Shown here piece by piece: positions 18,005 through 27,502 of a DNA stretch of 64,000 nt. Every line of letters begins with the position of its first letter. Within the stretch, counting starts at the first letter, position 1. Source of the stretch: Pseudoalteromonas aurantia (lineage in GTDB: Bacteria; Pseudomonadota; Gammaproteobacteria; Enterobacterales; Alteromonadaceae). Both the position numbers and the translations under genes were made by a program. The DNA lies in assembly GCF_005886875.1 (NCBI RefSeq), contig NZ_PNBY01000036.1:87818-151817 (forward strand). Direction: 5' to 3'. Below the pieces are notes generated by a model. It was given only the letters and a program-made list of their open reading frames with translations, had not been told where the DNA came from and did no database searches.

Positions 18005-18634
18005 ATGACAAATAAAAAACACTCAGCGAGTTCCCAGCGCTGGTTAAAAGAACATGTTGATGATCCATATGTTCAAGAAGCACAAAAACGAGGGTTTCGT
18101 TCACGGGCTGTATTTAAGTTAGAAGAGATACAGCAGCGGGACAAATTGATAAAACCTGGTATGAGTGTTGTCGATCTTGGTGCTGCTCCTGGTAGTTGGT
18201 CTCAATACCTTGCAGAGCAAGTTGGCGCAAAAGGTCAAGTTATTGCGTGTGACATTTTACCGATGGACTCTTTGCCTGGTGTTGACTTTTTACAAGGCGA
18301 CTTTCGTGAAGAGGCTGTATTAGATGCTTTACTAAATCGCATTGGCGGTAAAAATGTTGATGTCGTATTTTCTGACATGGCACCTAATATGAGTGGTAAC
18401 ATGTCGACAGATCAGGCTGGAAGCATGTATTTAGTCGAACTTGCATTAGATATGTGTCATCAGGTACTGCGGAAAAATGGCGCATTTGCTGTAAAAGTGT
18501 TCCAAGGTGAAAGCTTTGATCACTTTGTTCAAGAAGTACGTAAATGTTTTAACGTGGTAAAGATCCGCAAGCCAAAAGCGTCTAGACCTCGTTCGAGAGA
18601 AGTATATATAGTGGCGACAGGTTACAAACTGTAG
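18005..18634 (+). CDS. rlmE: 23S rRNA 2'-O-ribose U2552 methyltransferase RlmE (FtsJ/RrmJ)
   Basis: SAM-dependent methyltransferase that modifies U2552 in the A-loop during late 50S maturation. With the ATG at 18005 ([17 protein letters not shown]) the protein has 209 residues, as in E. coli. The SAM motif is [15 protein letters not shown], and the catalytic K-D-K-E set is recognisable ([31 protein letters not shown]). The open frame reaches back to 17777 over yhbY, but those codons are not family-like. It is followed by ftsH after 58 bp, the usual pairing. Confidence 0.96.
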   Translation: MTNKKHSASSQRWLKEHVDDPYVQEAQKRGFRSRAVFKLEEIQQRDKLIKPGMSVVDLGAAPGSWSQYLAEQVGAKGQVIACDILPMDSLPGVDFLQGDFREEAVLDALLNRIGGKNVDVVFSDMAPNMSGNMSTDQAGSMYLVELALDMCHQVLRKNGAFAVKVFQGESFDHFVQEVRKCFNVVKIRKPKASRPRSREVYIVATGYKL

Positions 18635-18692
18635 TACAGTTGGACGGCATTAAGTTGAATTTAAACAATTTTGAATACAAGAGGTTAACCCC

Positions 18693-20636
18693 TTGAGCGA
18701 TATGGCAAAGAATTTAATACTCTGGTTGGTTATTGCAGTTGTGCTAATGACCGTGTTTCAGAGCTTCAATGGCGGCGATCAAATTGATCGTCAAACAAGT
18801 TACACACAGTTTGTGAAAGAAGTGCGCAGTGGCGCAATTCGAGATGTTAACGTTGACCGTTACTCAGGTACTATTACCGGCGTAAAGGGCAATGGTGAGC
18901 GTTTTCAAACAATAATCCCAATGCATGACGCAGATTTAATTAACGATCTGCTAAAAAACGATGTGAATGTGAAAGGTGTTAAACCAGAAGAGCAATCTTT
19001 CTTGGCTAATATTTTCATTTCTTGGTTCCCAATGCTGCTATTAATTGGTGTGTGGATATTCTTCATGCGCCAAATGCAAGGCGGTGGCGGTAAAGGTGCA
19101 ATGTCTTTCGGTAAGAGCAAAGCGCGCCTTATGAGTGAAGATCAAGTTAAAACGACTTTTGCTGATGTCGCTGGTTGTGATGAAGCGAAAGAAGATGTAA
19201 CTGAATTGGTTGACTTTTTACGCGACCCGTCAAAGTTTCAAAAGCTCGGTGGTAGTATTCCTAAAGGTGTTCTGATGGTCGGTCCTCCGGGAACGGGTAA
19301 AACACTTTTAGCAAAAGCGGTTGCTGGTGAAGCCAAAGTACCATTTTTCACAATATCAGGTTCAGATTTTGTTGAAATGTTTGTTGGTGTGGGTGCATCA
19401 CGTGTACGTGACATGTTTGAGCAAGCTAAAAAAGCAGCACCGTGTATCATCTTTATTGATGAAATAGATGCCGTAGGCCGCAAGCGTGGCGCGGGTATGG
19501 GGGGGGGGCATGATGAACGTGAGCAAACACTCAATCAGATGCTTGTAGAGATGGATGGTTTTGAGGGCAATGAAGGTATTATTGTTATTGCTGCAACTAA
19601 CCGACCAGATGTCCTTGACCCAGCTTTATTACGCCCAGGTCGCTTTGACCGTCAAGTTGTTGTTGGTTTGCCTGATATTCGTGGTCGTGAGCAAATATTG
19701 AATGTTCATATGAGAAAAGTACCGCTTGATGATAATGTTGAATCGTCAGTAATTGCACGTGGTACACCTGGATTTTCGGGTGCTGACTTGGCGAACCTTG
19801 TGAATGAAGCTGCACTATTTGCTGCACGTGGTAATAAGCGCAAAGTAAGTATGGCTGAATTCGATGCCGCAAAAGACAAGATAATGATGGGCGCCGAGCG
19901 CAAGTCTATGGTTATGAGCGAGCACGAGAAAGAAATGACCGCTTATCATGAGGCTGGACACGCGATTGTTGGTCGTTTGGTTCCTGAACATGATCCTGTT
20001 TACAAAGTGTCGATTATTCCTCGGGGTCGAGCGTTAGGTGTAACTATGTACTTACCTGAGCAAGACAGAGTTAGCCATTCTAAAGAACATTTAGAATCGA
20101 TGTTGTCTAGTTTATATGGTGGTCGTATTGCTGAAGCACTAATTTATGGTGACGATAAAGTGACGACAGGTGCAAGTAACGACATCGAACGTGCGACAGA
20201 TATTGCTAAAAAGATGGTTACTCAGTGGGGTTTAAGCAACAAGTTAGGCCCACAAATGTACATGGAAGATCAGAATGAAATGTACATGGGTGGCGGCTCT
20301 CAGCGTATGTCGGGCATGTCAGATGAGACAGCTAAATTAATTGACTCAGAGATCAAAGGCTTTGTAACCCGCAATTATGACCGTGCAGAACAAATATTGA
20401 AAGACAATATGGATGTATTGCATAGTATGAAAGACGCACTTATGAAGTATGAGACAATTGATGCACCTCAAATTGATGATTTGATGGCACGTGTTGAAGT
20501 GAGACCACCTCGTGATGCGCATGATATTAAGCCAAAAGCTAAAGCATCAAAATCAGATGATGATGCAAATGACACAGAAAAAAAGTCGACTTCTGAATCT
20601 CAATCAAGTTCAGAGCTTGATGATAGTCCAGAATAA
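18693..20636 (+). CDS. ftsH: ATP-dependent zinc metalloprotease FtsH
   Basis: Inner-membrane AAA+ protease that degrades misassembled membrane proteins and regulators such as LpxC. Two N-terminal membrane helices (about 7-24 and 106-125) flank a periplasmic domain. The AAA module has Walker A GPPGTGKT at 197-204, Walker [14 protein letters not shown] and [23 protein letters not shown]. The zinc site is HEAGH near 420. Length 647 aa. The likely start is TTG 18693, because AAGAGG lies 8-9 bases before it, whereas the ATG at 18702 is 17 bases from that site. Confidence 0.97.
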   Translation: MSDMAKNLILWLVIAVVLMTVFQSFNGGDQIDRQTSYTQFVKEVRSGAIRDVNVDRYSGTITGVKGNGERFQTIIPMHDADLINDLLKNDVNVKGVKPEEQSFLANIFISWFPMLLLIGVWIFFMRQMQGGGGKGAMSFGKSKARLMSEDQVKTTFADVAGCDEAKEDVTELVDFLRDPSKFQKLGGSIPKGVLMVGPPGTGKTLLAKAVAGEAKVPFFTISGSDFVEMFVGVGASRVRDMFEQAKKAAPCIIFIDEIDAVGRKRGAGMGGGHDEREQTLNQMLVEMDGFEGNEGIIVIAATNRPDVLDPALLRPGRFDRQVVVGLPDIRGREQILNVHMRKVPLDDNVESSVIARGTPGFSGADLANLVNEAALFAARGNKRKVSMAEFDAAKDKIMMGAERKSMVMSEHEKEMTAYHEAGHAIVGRLVPEHDPVYKVSIIPRGRALGVTMYLPEQDRVSHSKEHLESMLSSLYGGRIAEALIYGDDKVTTGASNDIERATDIAKKMVTQWGLSNKLGPQMYMEDQNEMYMGGGSQRMSGMSDETAKLIDSEIKGFVTRNYDRAEQILKDNMDVLHSMKDALMKYETIDAPQIDDLMARVEVRPPRDAHDIKPKAKASKSDDDANDTEKKSTSESQSSSELDDSPE

Positions 20637-20660
20637 CGGTTAAAATACTGTCCTCTTATT

Positions 20661-20685
20661 AAAGCCCCGAATATCGGGGCTTTTT
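20661..20685 (+). terminator. Intrinsic terminator after ftsH
   Basis: A 10-bp stem AAAGCCCCGA / TCGGGGCTTT with an ATA loop runs into TT, 24 bp after the ftsH stop. Confidence 0.92.
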
Positions 20686-20771
20686 AATATCCAAACGAAA
20701 GCCAAAAACTGGATTGAGAATTAAAACTAAAAAGCTCCTCACTATAGAATATTATTAAGCTAGGGTACACC

Positions 20772-21617
20772 ATGACTACGTTAAGTTTACCTCGGGGTCG
20801 CACTTTGGACCTCAATGTTCCGCAAGTAATGGGAATTATCAATGTCACACCAGATTCATTTTCTGATGGCGGGAATTATTTCAATAGCGAGCATGCTGTA
20901 AAACAAGCCATGACAATTCTAAAACAAGGTGCAACTATTTTAGATATTGGTGGTGAGTCTACACGTCCAGGGGCACCTGATGTCACTTGTGAAGTTGAAC
21001 TACAAAGAGTGCTCCCCGTGATCTCAGCAATTCGAGCGAGGTCTGATTGTGTGATTTCTATCGATACGAGCAAGGCACAAGTCATGGAAGCGGCAATAAA
21101 CGCTGGTGCCGATATCATTAACGACGTACGCGCTTTACAAGAGCCTAATGCGTTGGAAATGGCTGCACAATTTGACGATGTACCCGTTTGCTTAATGCAT
21201 ATGCAAGGACAGCCCAGAACGATGCAAGCAAATCCAAGCTATACAAATTTGATACCTCAGGTGAAGCTGTTTTTTAATGAGCGTATTGAAGCTTGTGAAC
21301 AAGCGGGAATAAAGCGCGATAGGTTAATTATTGATCCTGGGTTTGGCTTTGGTAAAAATCTGGCGCATAACTTGAGTCTACTGGGGGAGTTTGAGCAGTT
21401 TGCTACGTTTGAGCTACCTTTATTGGCAGGGTTATCGCGCAAATCAATGTTTGGTCAATTATTGAATCGGGACACTGATAAACGCTTAGCGGCGAGTTTA
21501 GCTGGCGCGTTACTGTGCGCGCAGAAGGGCGCACATATTATTAGAGTCCATGATGTTCAGGAAACAGCTGACGTGTTAAATGTATGGCAGGCAGCTAGAA
21601 ATGGAGTAACTTTATGA
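20772..21617 (+). CDS. folP: Dihydropteroate synthase FolP
   Basis: Condenses p-aminobenzoate with hydroxymethyl-dihydropterin diphosphate in folate synthesis; the sulfonamide target. Signatures: [18 protein letters not shown] near the N-terminus, [14 protein letters not shown], and C-terminal [12 protein letters not shown]. The 281-residue protein is cytosolic. It overlaps glmM by four bases (ATGA), so the two are translationally coupled, as in most gammaproteobacteria. Confidence 0.96.
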   Translation: MTTLSLPRGRTLDLNVPQVMGIINVTPDSFSDGGNYFNSEHAVKQAMTILKQGATILDIGGESTRPGAPDVTCEVELQRVLPVISAIRARSDCVISIDTSKAQVMEAAINAGADIINDVRALQEPNALEMAAQFDDVPVCLMHMQGQPRTMQANPSYTNLIPQVKLFFNERIEACEQAGIKRDRLIIDPGFGFGKNLAHNLSLLGEFEQFATFELPLLAGLSRKSMFGQLLNRDTDKRLAASLAGALLCAQKGAHIIRVHDVQETADVLNVWQAARNGVTL

Positions 21618-22954
21618 CAACAAGAAAATATTTCGGTACCGACGGTGTTCGAGGTTTAGTAGGTGAGTACCCGATAACACCAGAGTTTGCATTAAAACTT
21701 GGTTGGGCTGCGGGAAAAGTATTGTCAAAGTCAGGTACTAAGAAAGTCATTATCGGAAAAGATACACGTATTTCCGGCTATTTATTAGAAACTTCATTAG
21801 AAGCTGGTTTAATTGCCGCCGGTATTGATGTGGTTTTACTAGGGCCAATGCCGACACCGGCTGTGGCTTATTTAACACAAACTTTTCGTGCTGAAGCTGG
21901 TATTGTGATAAGTGCGTCTCATAACCCATACCATGACAATGGCATAAAGTTTTTTAGTGGTAATGGCCTAAAGCTTGCTGATTCAGTGGAGCTTGAAATA
22001 GAAGCAATGCTTGATGATAAAATGACGTGTGTGCCATCAGAGCAACTCGGCAAGGCGCACAGGCTAGACAACGCAGATGGACGCTACATTGAGTTTTGTA
22101 AAGGCCAGTTTCCTAATGAACTGTCATTAGAAGGGCTAAAAATTGTTTTAGACTGCGCAAATGGTGCGACGTACCATATTGCGCCAGCTGTGATGCGTGA
22201 GTTAGGTGCGACGGTGATTTGTCATGCCTGTGAACCAAACGGGGTAAACATCAACCTTAACTGTGGTGCAACTCATGTAGACAGTTTAAAACGTAAAGTA
22301 CTTGAGCATGATGCTGACATGGGTATTGCCTACGATGGTGACGGTGACCGAGTGATGATGGTTGATCATAATGGCAGAGTTTTTGATGGTGATGATATAG
22401 TTTACATTATTGCCAGCCAAGCGTTTGAACAAGGTACGCTAGGTGGCGGTGTTGTAGGTACTGTCATGTCTAACATGGGGTTAGAAAATGCATTAAAGGC
22501 AAAAGGCATTGAGTTTGCTCGAAGCAAAGTAGGTGACCGTTACGTTATGGAGCTTTTAGCGCAGAATGATTGGAAAATCGGTGGTGAAAGTTCTGGTCAT
22601 GTCTTGAGCTTAGATCTCATCAGCACAGGTGATGGAATTATATCGAGCTTACAAGTGCTTGCAGCGATGGTCTCACAAAATAAAACGCTACAAGATTTAG
22701 GACAAGGGTTTGTAAAATACCCAATGAATATGATCAATGTTAGGTATTCTGTCTCAGTAGACCCAACAACTTCACCTGAAGTGATTGCAGTTGTAAATGC
22801 GGTTGAAGCTGAATTGGCGGGTAAAGGTCGTGTGTTATTAAGAAAGTCAGGCACTGAACCTGTCATTAGAGTCATGGTCGAAGCTGAGCAAGAGAAGCAG
22901 GTCCTCGATTTTTCTCAAAAAATTGCTGAAGTTGTTGAAACTGTGAGCAATTAA
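21614..22954 (+). CDS. glmM: Phosphoglucosamine mutase GlmM
   Basis: Converts glucosamine-6-phosphate to glucosamine-1-phosphate for UDP-GlcNAc, hence peptidoglycan and LPS. The 446-residue protein carries the active-site serine loop [19 protein letters not shown] (phosphoserine near 102), the metal loop [13 protein letters not shown], the sugar loop GGESSGHV and the phosphate loop [14 protein letters not shown]. It is coupled to folP. It is followed by tpiA after a short gap with its own possible promoter. Confidence 0.97.
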   Translation: MTTRKYFGTDGVRGLVGEYPITPEFALKLGWAAGKVLSKSGTKKVIIGKDTRISGYLLETSLEAGLIAAGIDVVLLGPMPTPAVAYLTQTFRAEAGIVISASHNPYHDNGIKFFSGNGLKLADSVELEIEAMLDDKMTCVPSEQLGKAHRLDNADGRYIEFCKGQFPNELSLEGLKIVLDCANGATYHIAPAVMRELGATVICHACEPNGVNINLNCGATHVDSLKRKVLEHDADMGIAYDGDGDRVMMVDHNGRVFDGDDIVYIIASQAFEQGTLGGGVVGTVMSNMGLENALKAKGIEFARSKVGDRYVMELLAQNDWKIGGESSGHVLSLDLISTGDGIISSLQVLAAMVSQNKTLQDLGQGFVKYPMNMINVRYSVSVDPTTSPEVIAVVNAVEAELAGKGRVLLRKSGTEPVIRVMVEAEQEKQVLDFSQKIAEVVETVSN

Positions 22955-22975
22955 TCAATTTTTTTATTTTTTATC

Positions 22976-23011
22976 TTGTAACTTTGGGTGAGTCGAGTTA
23001 GTATCTCACCC
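22976..23011 (+). promoter_or_regulatory. Possible tpiA promoter overlapping an inverted repeat
   Basis: TTGTAA at 22976-22981 and TAGTAT at 22999-23004 have a 17-base spacer. The 7-bp arms GGGTGAG (22986-22992) and CTCACCC (23005-23011) flank the spacer and -10. Both boxes match the consensus at only four positions. Confidence 0.3.
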
Positions 23012-23032
23012 GCTTTAAATGCGGAGTATCGA

Positions 23033-23782
23033 ATGGCGCAGCGTAAGCCAATAGTTGCTGGAAACTGGAAAATGAACGGTTCAATAGAACTAGTATCAGA
23101 GATCAGTACAGCAATAAGTAAATATAAAAATGAGCAAGTTGACGTTATTATTTTTCCTCCTGCTCTTTTATTGTGTAAGGCTGTCGAGTCCGGTGTTAAT
23201 GTTGGCACTCAAACTATTTCTGAATTTGATTCCGGTGCCTTTACAGGGGAAATAGAAGCTAAGTTAGCAAAACAACTTGGTGCAAATTATACGCTGGTAG
23301 GTCATTCAGAAAGACGTGCAATTTTCGGCGAAACAAGCGAAATTGTTGCTGATAAATTTGCCAAAGCACAAGAAAAAGGGTTAATACCGGTACTCTGTGT
23401 AGGTGAAACAGAAAAGCAAAGAGAGTTAGGCGCAACAGAAAAAGTAGTAGCTGAACAAATAAATGCGGTAATATCTAAATTAGGTATAGCAGCGCTCTCA
23501 AATTCTGTGCTAGCATACGAGCCCGTTTGGGCAATCGGAACCGGTAAAACGGCGACTCCTGAGCAAGCACAGTCTGTACACAAATTTATTCGTGACATGC
23601 TTAGCACACAAAGCGAGCCTGTCGCACAATCACTGCAAATTCTTTATGGTGGCAGTGTTAATGATAAAAACAGTAAAAGCTTATTTACACAACCAGATAT
23701 AGATGGCGGTCTTATCGGCGGCGCTAGTCTGAAAGCAGATGCATTTGTGAGCATTTGCAACAGTGCATTAGGAAACGTATAG
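23033..23782 (+). CDS. tpiA: Triosephosphate isomerase TpiA
   Basis: Glycolytic interconversion of dihydroxyacetone phosphate and glyceraldehyde-3-phosphate. TIM-barrel residues are present: Asn/Lys in GNWKMNGS, catalytic His in LVGHSERR (about 95), catalytic Glu in AYEPVWAIGTGKTATPEQ (about 167) and phosphate loop YGGSVN. The ATG at 23033 (MAQRKPIVAGNWKMNG), with GCGGAG 7 bases upstream, gives 249 aa; the frame opens earlier at 22988. One base separates it from secG. Confidence 0.97.
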   Translation: MAQRKPIVAGNWKMNGSIELVSEISTAISKYKNEQVDVIIFPPALLLCKAVESGVNVGTQTISEFDSGAFTGEIEAKLAKQLGANYTLVGHSERRAIFGETSEIVADKFAKAQEKGLIPVLCVGETEKQRELGATEKVVAEQINAVISKLGIAALSNSVLAYEPVWAIGTGKTATPEQAQSVHKFIRDMLSTQSEPVAQSLQILYGGSVNDKNSKSLFTQPDIDGGLIGGASLKADAFVSICNSALGNV

Positions 23783-23783
23783 C

Positions 23784-24131
23784 ATGTACGAAATATTATT
23801 GGTTATTTATTTAATTGTTGCACTAGCACTTATCGGTATGGTGTTAATACAGCAAGGTAAAGGTGCAGACATGGGATCTTCATTCGGGGCAGGTGCATCA
23901 GCGACTGTATTCGGATCATCAGGTGCCGGTAATTTTATGACTAAAACAACGACAGTTTTAGCGACTGTATTCTTTGTTTTAAGTATTGTTTTGGGTAACT
24001 TGACAGCAGGTCAAATTAAACAAACAGACGAGTGGGAAAATCTAGAAGCACCAGCTGAGTCAGTTTCAGTGCCTGCAGCGTCAGATGTACCAGCGTCAAC
24101 TGACAACAACACGTCAGACGTACCAAATTAA
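23784..24131 (+). CDS. secG: Preprotein translocase subunit SecG
   Basis: Accessory subunit of SecYEG in the inner membrane. Helix 1 (about 3-20), the cytoplasmic loop GKGADMGSSFGAGASATVFGSSG in the family form, and helix 2 (about 53-73) are visible, then a Ser/Ala/Pro-rich acidic tail. Length is 115 aa. It starts one base after tpiA and precedes tRNA-Leu, the standard arrangement. A small hairpin GGTAAC / GTTACC at 24141-24157 follows it. Confidence 0.95.
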   Translation: MYEILLVIYLIVALALIGMVLIQQGKGADMGSSFGAGASATVFGSSGAGNFMTKTTTVLATVFFVLSIVLGNLTAGQIKQTDEWENLEAPAESVSVPAASDVPASTDNNTSDVPN

Positions 24132-24197
24132 TAAAAGATTGGTAACCTTTAGTTACCCAGTCGGTTAGCGCCTCAGTTAATCAAATGACTGTAAAAA

Positions 24198-24282
24198 GCG
24201 GATGTGGTGGAATTGGTAGACACGCTACCTTGAGGGGGTAGTGCTTTCGGGCGTGGGGGTTCAAGTCCCCCCATCCGCACCA
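24198..24282 (+). tRNA. tRNA-Leu (anticodon GAG)
   Basis: An 85-nt cloverleaf can be drawn. Acceptor GCGGATG pairs with CATCCGC, followed by A and an encoded CCA. The D arm contains GTGGAATTGGTAGAC. The anticodon stem CTACC/GGTAG carries loop TTGAGGG with anticodon GAG. A long variable arm TGCTTTCGGGCG is typical of class II tRNA-Leu. The T arm is GGGGGTTCAAGTCCCCC. It lies 66 bp after secG. Confidence 0.96.
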
Positions 24283-24291
24283 AATAATAAG

Positions 24292-24323
24292 AACCCGGTT
24301 GATGAAAGTCAGCCGGGTTTTTT
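24292..24323 (+). terminator. Intrinsic terminator after tRNA-Leu
   Basis: An 11-bp stem AACCCGGTTGA / TCAGCCGGGTT, with one G:U pair, is followed by a run of six T, 10 bp after the tRNA. Confidence 0.9.
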
Positions 24324-24415
24324 ATCTTTTAATAGTATGTTAAAACACACTTATGTTGCTGTTTTTACTTTGTGATCGCCTTTACTTCAATTATGCTATG
24401 AATACCTCTATTTAA

Positions 24416-26413
24416 GTGTTACTCCTCTTGTTATTTATCACGCCACTTATTTTTAAATATACAGCCCCATACCTCAGTATAGGTATTCATGATGATGGTA
24501 TCGTGTTGCATAACCGTCATGGCAAGCCTGAGTTACTGCTTTGGAAACAAATAAATCAGCCTCCTAAACTTGATCGTAAAGTTGTTTTTAGTTATTTAAC
24601 TATTTCACATACTCACGGCCAGCTATCACAGCCTATTAAAGTGGAAAATAAGTTAGAGTTCACTTTGAGACTGCAAAAGCTATGGGTCTTGCATCATCAA
24701 AAAGCGTTAATGGAGCGCATACTCAAACTAGAAAGATTACTTAAAGAAAGGTATTTATCACATGGTCTTATGAGCATGCTTATGTCTGCTCTGATCCCGT
24801 ATTGCGACAAATGGCTATCTTGGGATATACGCTGTGAGATCAGTGCTGAATTAGTTCAAGCCATTGCTACTTTAAAGGAGTTTACGCAATGGAGTAGCAG
24901 TGATATAGCTGAATTCCAAGAAAGTTATGTAAGCTATAAACTTCGAGAACATGAAGCATTTTTTGACACGGTAGAGAAGTTACCACTCACTGCTGCACAG
25001 AGGCGGGCTTGTGTAATACAAGACGAGCGGCAGTTATTACTTGCAGGTGCAGGTACGGGAAAAACAAGTGTGATGATAGCAAAAGCGCAATACTTGGCGC
25101 ACACCCGCCAAGCATATGCTAAGCATATACTGATGTTAGCGTATGGTAATGAGGCCGCGCGTGAAATGGTGCAAAGAGCAAGTCAATACCCTACATTTCC
25201 AAAGTGCATGACGTTTCATAAATTAGGCTTAAAGATCATTGAGAGCGTAGAGGGGAAGGCACCAAAGATTTCAACCCTTGCTCAGAATGAAGTTGAGAAA
25301 CGTACGTTTGTGAAAGAAACGATATTACTCCTTTGCCAAGAAGAGCAATATCAGCTCAGCTTTACGCGTTATGCTGAGTGTTCAGGCAAGGATTTACAGA
25401 GCATTCGTCAATACCTAGAAGGCTCTAAAGGCGGTCGTTTGTTAAAAACCATTACAGGCGCGTTAGCACACTTAAAATGTGCTAGGGCGATGAATAGTTT
25501 GTCGAGAGTAGAAACACACTTTAGTGACGCACTACTGTGTATTAGACCTATTTTGGCGGAGTATAGCCTTTATTTGAGTAATGAAAAGGCGATTGATTTT
25601 GAAGATATGGTTCTCAAGTCAATTAAGTATGTACAAGAAAAAAGGTTTATATCTCCCTGGACACACTTTTTAGTGGATGAGTTTCAGGATATATCCCCCA
25701 TACGCGCCAAATTATTGAAAGCATTAATAACACAGTCCGAGCGACATCATTTGTTCTGTGTTGGAGATGATTGGCAATCTATCTACAGGTTTAGTGGCGC
25801 AGATATTTCTTATACAACGGATTTCACAAACTTCTTTGGCAAAGGGACCGTAACACAACTAGACACAACATTTCGCTATCATCAAGCGTTATTAGACGTG
25901 TCTAGCCGCTTTATTTGTGCCAATCCTAGTCAAATAATGAAACGAATATCGGCCCATAGCACTGATGATATCGCTCCGCTGGTATATGTTGAAGGTTCCG
26001 ACGACCAGCAGTCATTGCTCATCGCGTTAAGCCAATTAAATGCCAGAGCAGGTAAGGGATGTAGCGTATTAATATTAGCGCGATACCATAAGTTGTTACC
26101 TGATAAATCGCACTTATCTATGTTACAGCAACAGTTTGAACGTTTAGAGTTAGGAACTATGACATTTCATGGCTCAAAAGGTAAAGAAGCTGATTACAGT
26201 ATTTTATTAGGCTTGCATGCAGGTGCAGGAGGGGTGCCTGCTCAAGAAGGGGAAGGTACGTTATTAAATGCTTTATTGCCTGAACAAGGGCATTTCCCCC
26301 ATGCTGAAGAGCGGCGATTATTTTATGTCGCCTTAACGCGTGCTAAACGCCAAGTGTACCTTATTAAACCAAAAGCGAATCCGAGTGAATTTTTATTGGA
26401 GCTCGATAATTAA
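24416..26413 (+). CDS. helD: UvrD-family DNA helicase, HelD (helicase IV)-like
   Basis: Superfamily 1 3'-5' helicase resembling E. coli helicase IV along its length (665 versus about 684 aa). Motif I is AGAGTGKTSV (from residue 210), motif II VDEFQDISP, motif III GDDWQSIYRFSGAD, motif IV region LDTTFRYH and motif VI ERRLFYVALTRAKR. The N-terminal domain (1-190) is divergent. The frame starts with GTG directly after an in-frame TAA and has no visible ribosome-binding site. The first 13 residues are unusually hydrophobic for HelD, so the true start may differ. Confidence 0.88.
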   Translation: MLLLLLFITPLIFKYTAPYLSIGIHDDGIVLHNRHGKPELLLWKQINQPPKLDRKVVFSYLTISHTHGQLSQPIKVENKLEFTLRLQKLWVLHHQKALMERILKLERLLKERYLSHGLMSMLMSALIPYCDKWLSWDIRCEISAELVQAIATLKEFTQWSSSDIAEFQESYVSYKLREHEAFFDTVEKLPLTAAQRRACVIQDERQLLLAGAGTGKTSVMIAKAQYLAHTRQAYAKHILMLAYGNEAAREMVQRASQYPTFPKCMTFHKLGLKIIESVEGKAPKISTLAQNEVEKRTFVKETILLLCQEEQYQLSFTRYAECSGKDLQSIRQYLEGSKGGRLLKTITGALAHLKCARAMNSLSRVETHFSDALLCIRPILAEYSLYLSNEKAIDFEDMVLKSIKYVQEKRFISPWTHFLVDEFQDISPIRAKLLKALITQSERHHLFCVGDDWQSIYRFSGADISYTTDFTNFFGKGTVTQLDTTFRYHQALLDVSSRFICANPSQIMKRISAHSTDDIAPLVYVEGSDDQQSLLIALSQLNARAGKGCSVLILARYHKLLPDKSHLSMLQQQFERLELGTMTFHGSKGKEADYSILLGLHAGAGGVPAQEGEGTLLNALLPEQGHFPHAEERRLFYVALTRAKRQVYLIKPKANPSEFLLELDN

Positions 26414-26505
26414 GCAATAGTTCTTTGTTTAATTAGGTAAAAATTGTCGCAATTGGTAATCCTCTGCTAAGTTTAAAACATTACGATTGCGAGTGACTTG
26501 TCGAG

Positions 26506-26580
26506 ATGGAAACAGAGCAATACATTTATCACAAAAGCCAGTAGATTAAGGAACCCGTATTAAATGAACGGGTTCAGCTT
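26506..26580 (+). other. Upstream part of the FIST gene, cut by an in-frame amber codon
   Basis: ATG at 26506 opens 12 codons (METEQYIYHKSQ) in the same frame as the FIST protein that follows. They are interrupted by TAG at 26542-26544, after which the frame reads IKEPVLNERVQL directly into VTVFFSLDERN. The combined sequence has the look of an ordinary FIST-protein N-terminus with Trp (TGG) expected about where TAG stands. Confidence 0.75.
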
Positions 26581-27501
26581 GTGACTGTGTTTTTTAGTTT
26601 AGATGAACGAAACTGCAACGAGCTTAAGCGTTTGAAGGATTATTTTCCGAATGCCAAAATAGTAGGCTGCAGTAGCGCAGGTGATATAACTGCAGATCAG
26701 CTGTTTGATGACGCAATGGTTATTACCGCTTTTTCATTCAGCAATACTCGAGTCGCTATTTATAGTGATGCATTGCAAGAGACAGCAATGAGTGAGTTTT
26801 GTGAGTTTGCAGCCTCAGCGTTGCAAAAACCCGATCTCAAATGGTTACTGGTAATTAGCGATGGGCATGTTTTAGAGGAAGGCGCTGTGATCTTATGTGC
26901 TTTTTACTCAGAAACGCTGAAAGTAAGCTATGCATGTGTTGGCGGATGGGATCCGTTTGGACCAAAACGAGAGATCACTCAAGCTAAAGGAAATTGTCTG
27001 TATGCGCTAGATGGAGAACCTGCGATCACCTTGTACAAGCAGTATTTAGGTCCATATGCCAATGATTTACCAGCATCAGCGCTGAGGTTTCCACTTCAGG
27101 TCACACATCCTGAAACAGGCCTCACGATGATAAGCACGATATTAGATATTGATTATGAGGACAATAGCATGGTATTTGCTGGCGATATGCCACATCAAGG
27201 CTATGCACAATTAATGAAAGCTAACTTTGATCGGCTCGCGGATGGGGCTGGGGCTGCGCTTATGAAGTCATTAGAAAGTGCACATGGCGATTCAGGCGTT
27301 GCTTTATTAATTAGTTGCGTCGGTAGAAAGCTTGTTTTGGGGCCGAGAGTCGAGGAGGAGATAGAAGCGCTCATAACAAAATTAGCTTCTGGGTTTAAGT
27401 GTATGGGCTTTTATTCATATGGAGAGTTGGCTCCAGACGATCATGGTGGGCCTTGCCTTTTACACAACCAAACGATGACAGTAACACTTGTCTCAGAATA
27501 A
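26581..27501 (+). CDS. FIST-domain sensory protein, probably 5'-disrupted
   Basis: FIST (F-box and intracellular signal transduction) proteins have FIST_N and FIST_C domains thought to bind small ligands, often amino acids, and feed signalling partners. FIST_N is recognisable from YFPNAKIVGCSSAGDITADQ and FIST_C from about residue 180 (VLGPRVEEEIEAL, MGFYSYGELAPDD). This 306-residue frame starts with GTG and lacks the first strand. The missing 25 codons lie just upstream in the same frame but contain TAG at 26542. Translation may reinitiate at GTG 26581, the TAG may be read through, or the gene may be a recent pseudogene. It abuts a GGDEF-EAL gene, its likely effector. Confidence 0.82.
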   Translation: MTVFFSLDERNCNELKRLKDYFPNAKIVGCSSAGDITADQLFDDAMVITAFSFSNTRVAIYSDALQETAMSEFCEFAASALQKPDLKWLLVISDGHVLEEGAVILCAFYSETLKVSYACVGGWDPFGPKREITQAKGNCLYALDGEPAITLYKQYLGPYANDLPASALRFPLQVTHPETGLTMISTILDIDYEDNSMVFAGDMPHQGYAQLMKANFDRLADGAGAALMKSLESAHGDSGVALLISCVGRKLVLGPRVEEEIEALITKLASGFKCMGFYSYGELAPDDHGGPCLLHNQTMTVTLVSE

Positions 27502-27502
27502 T

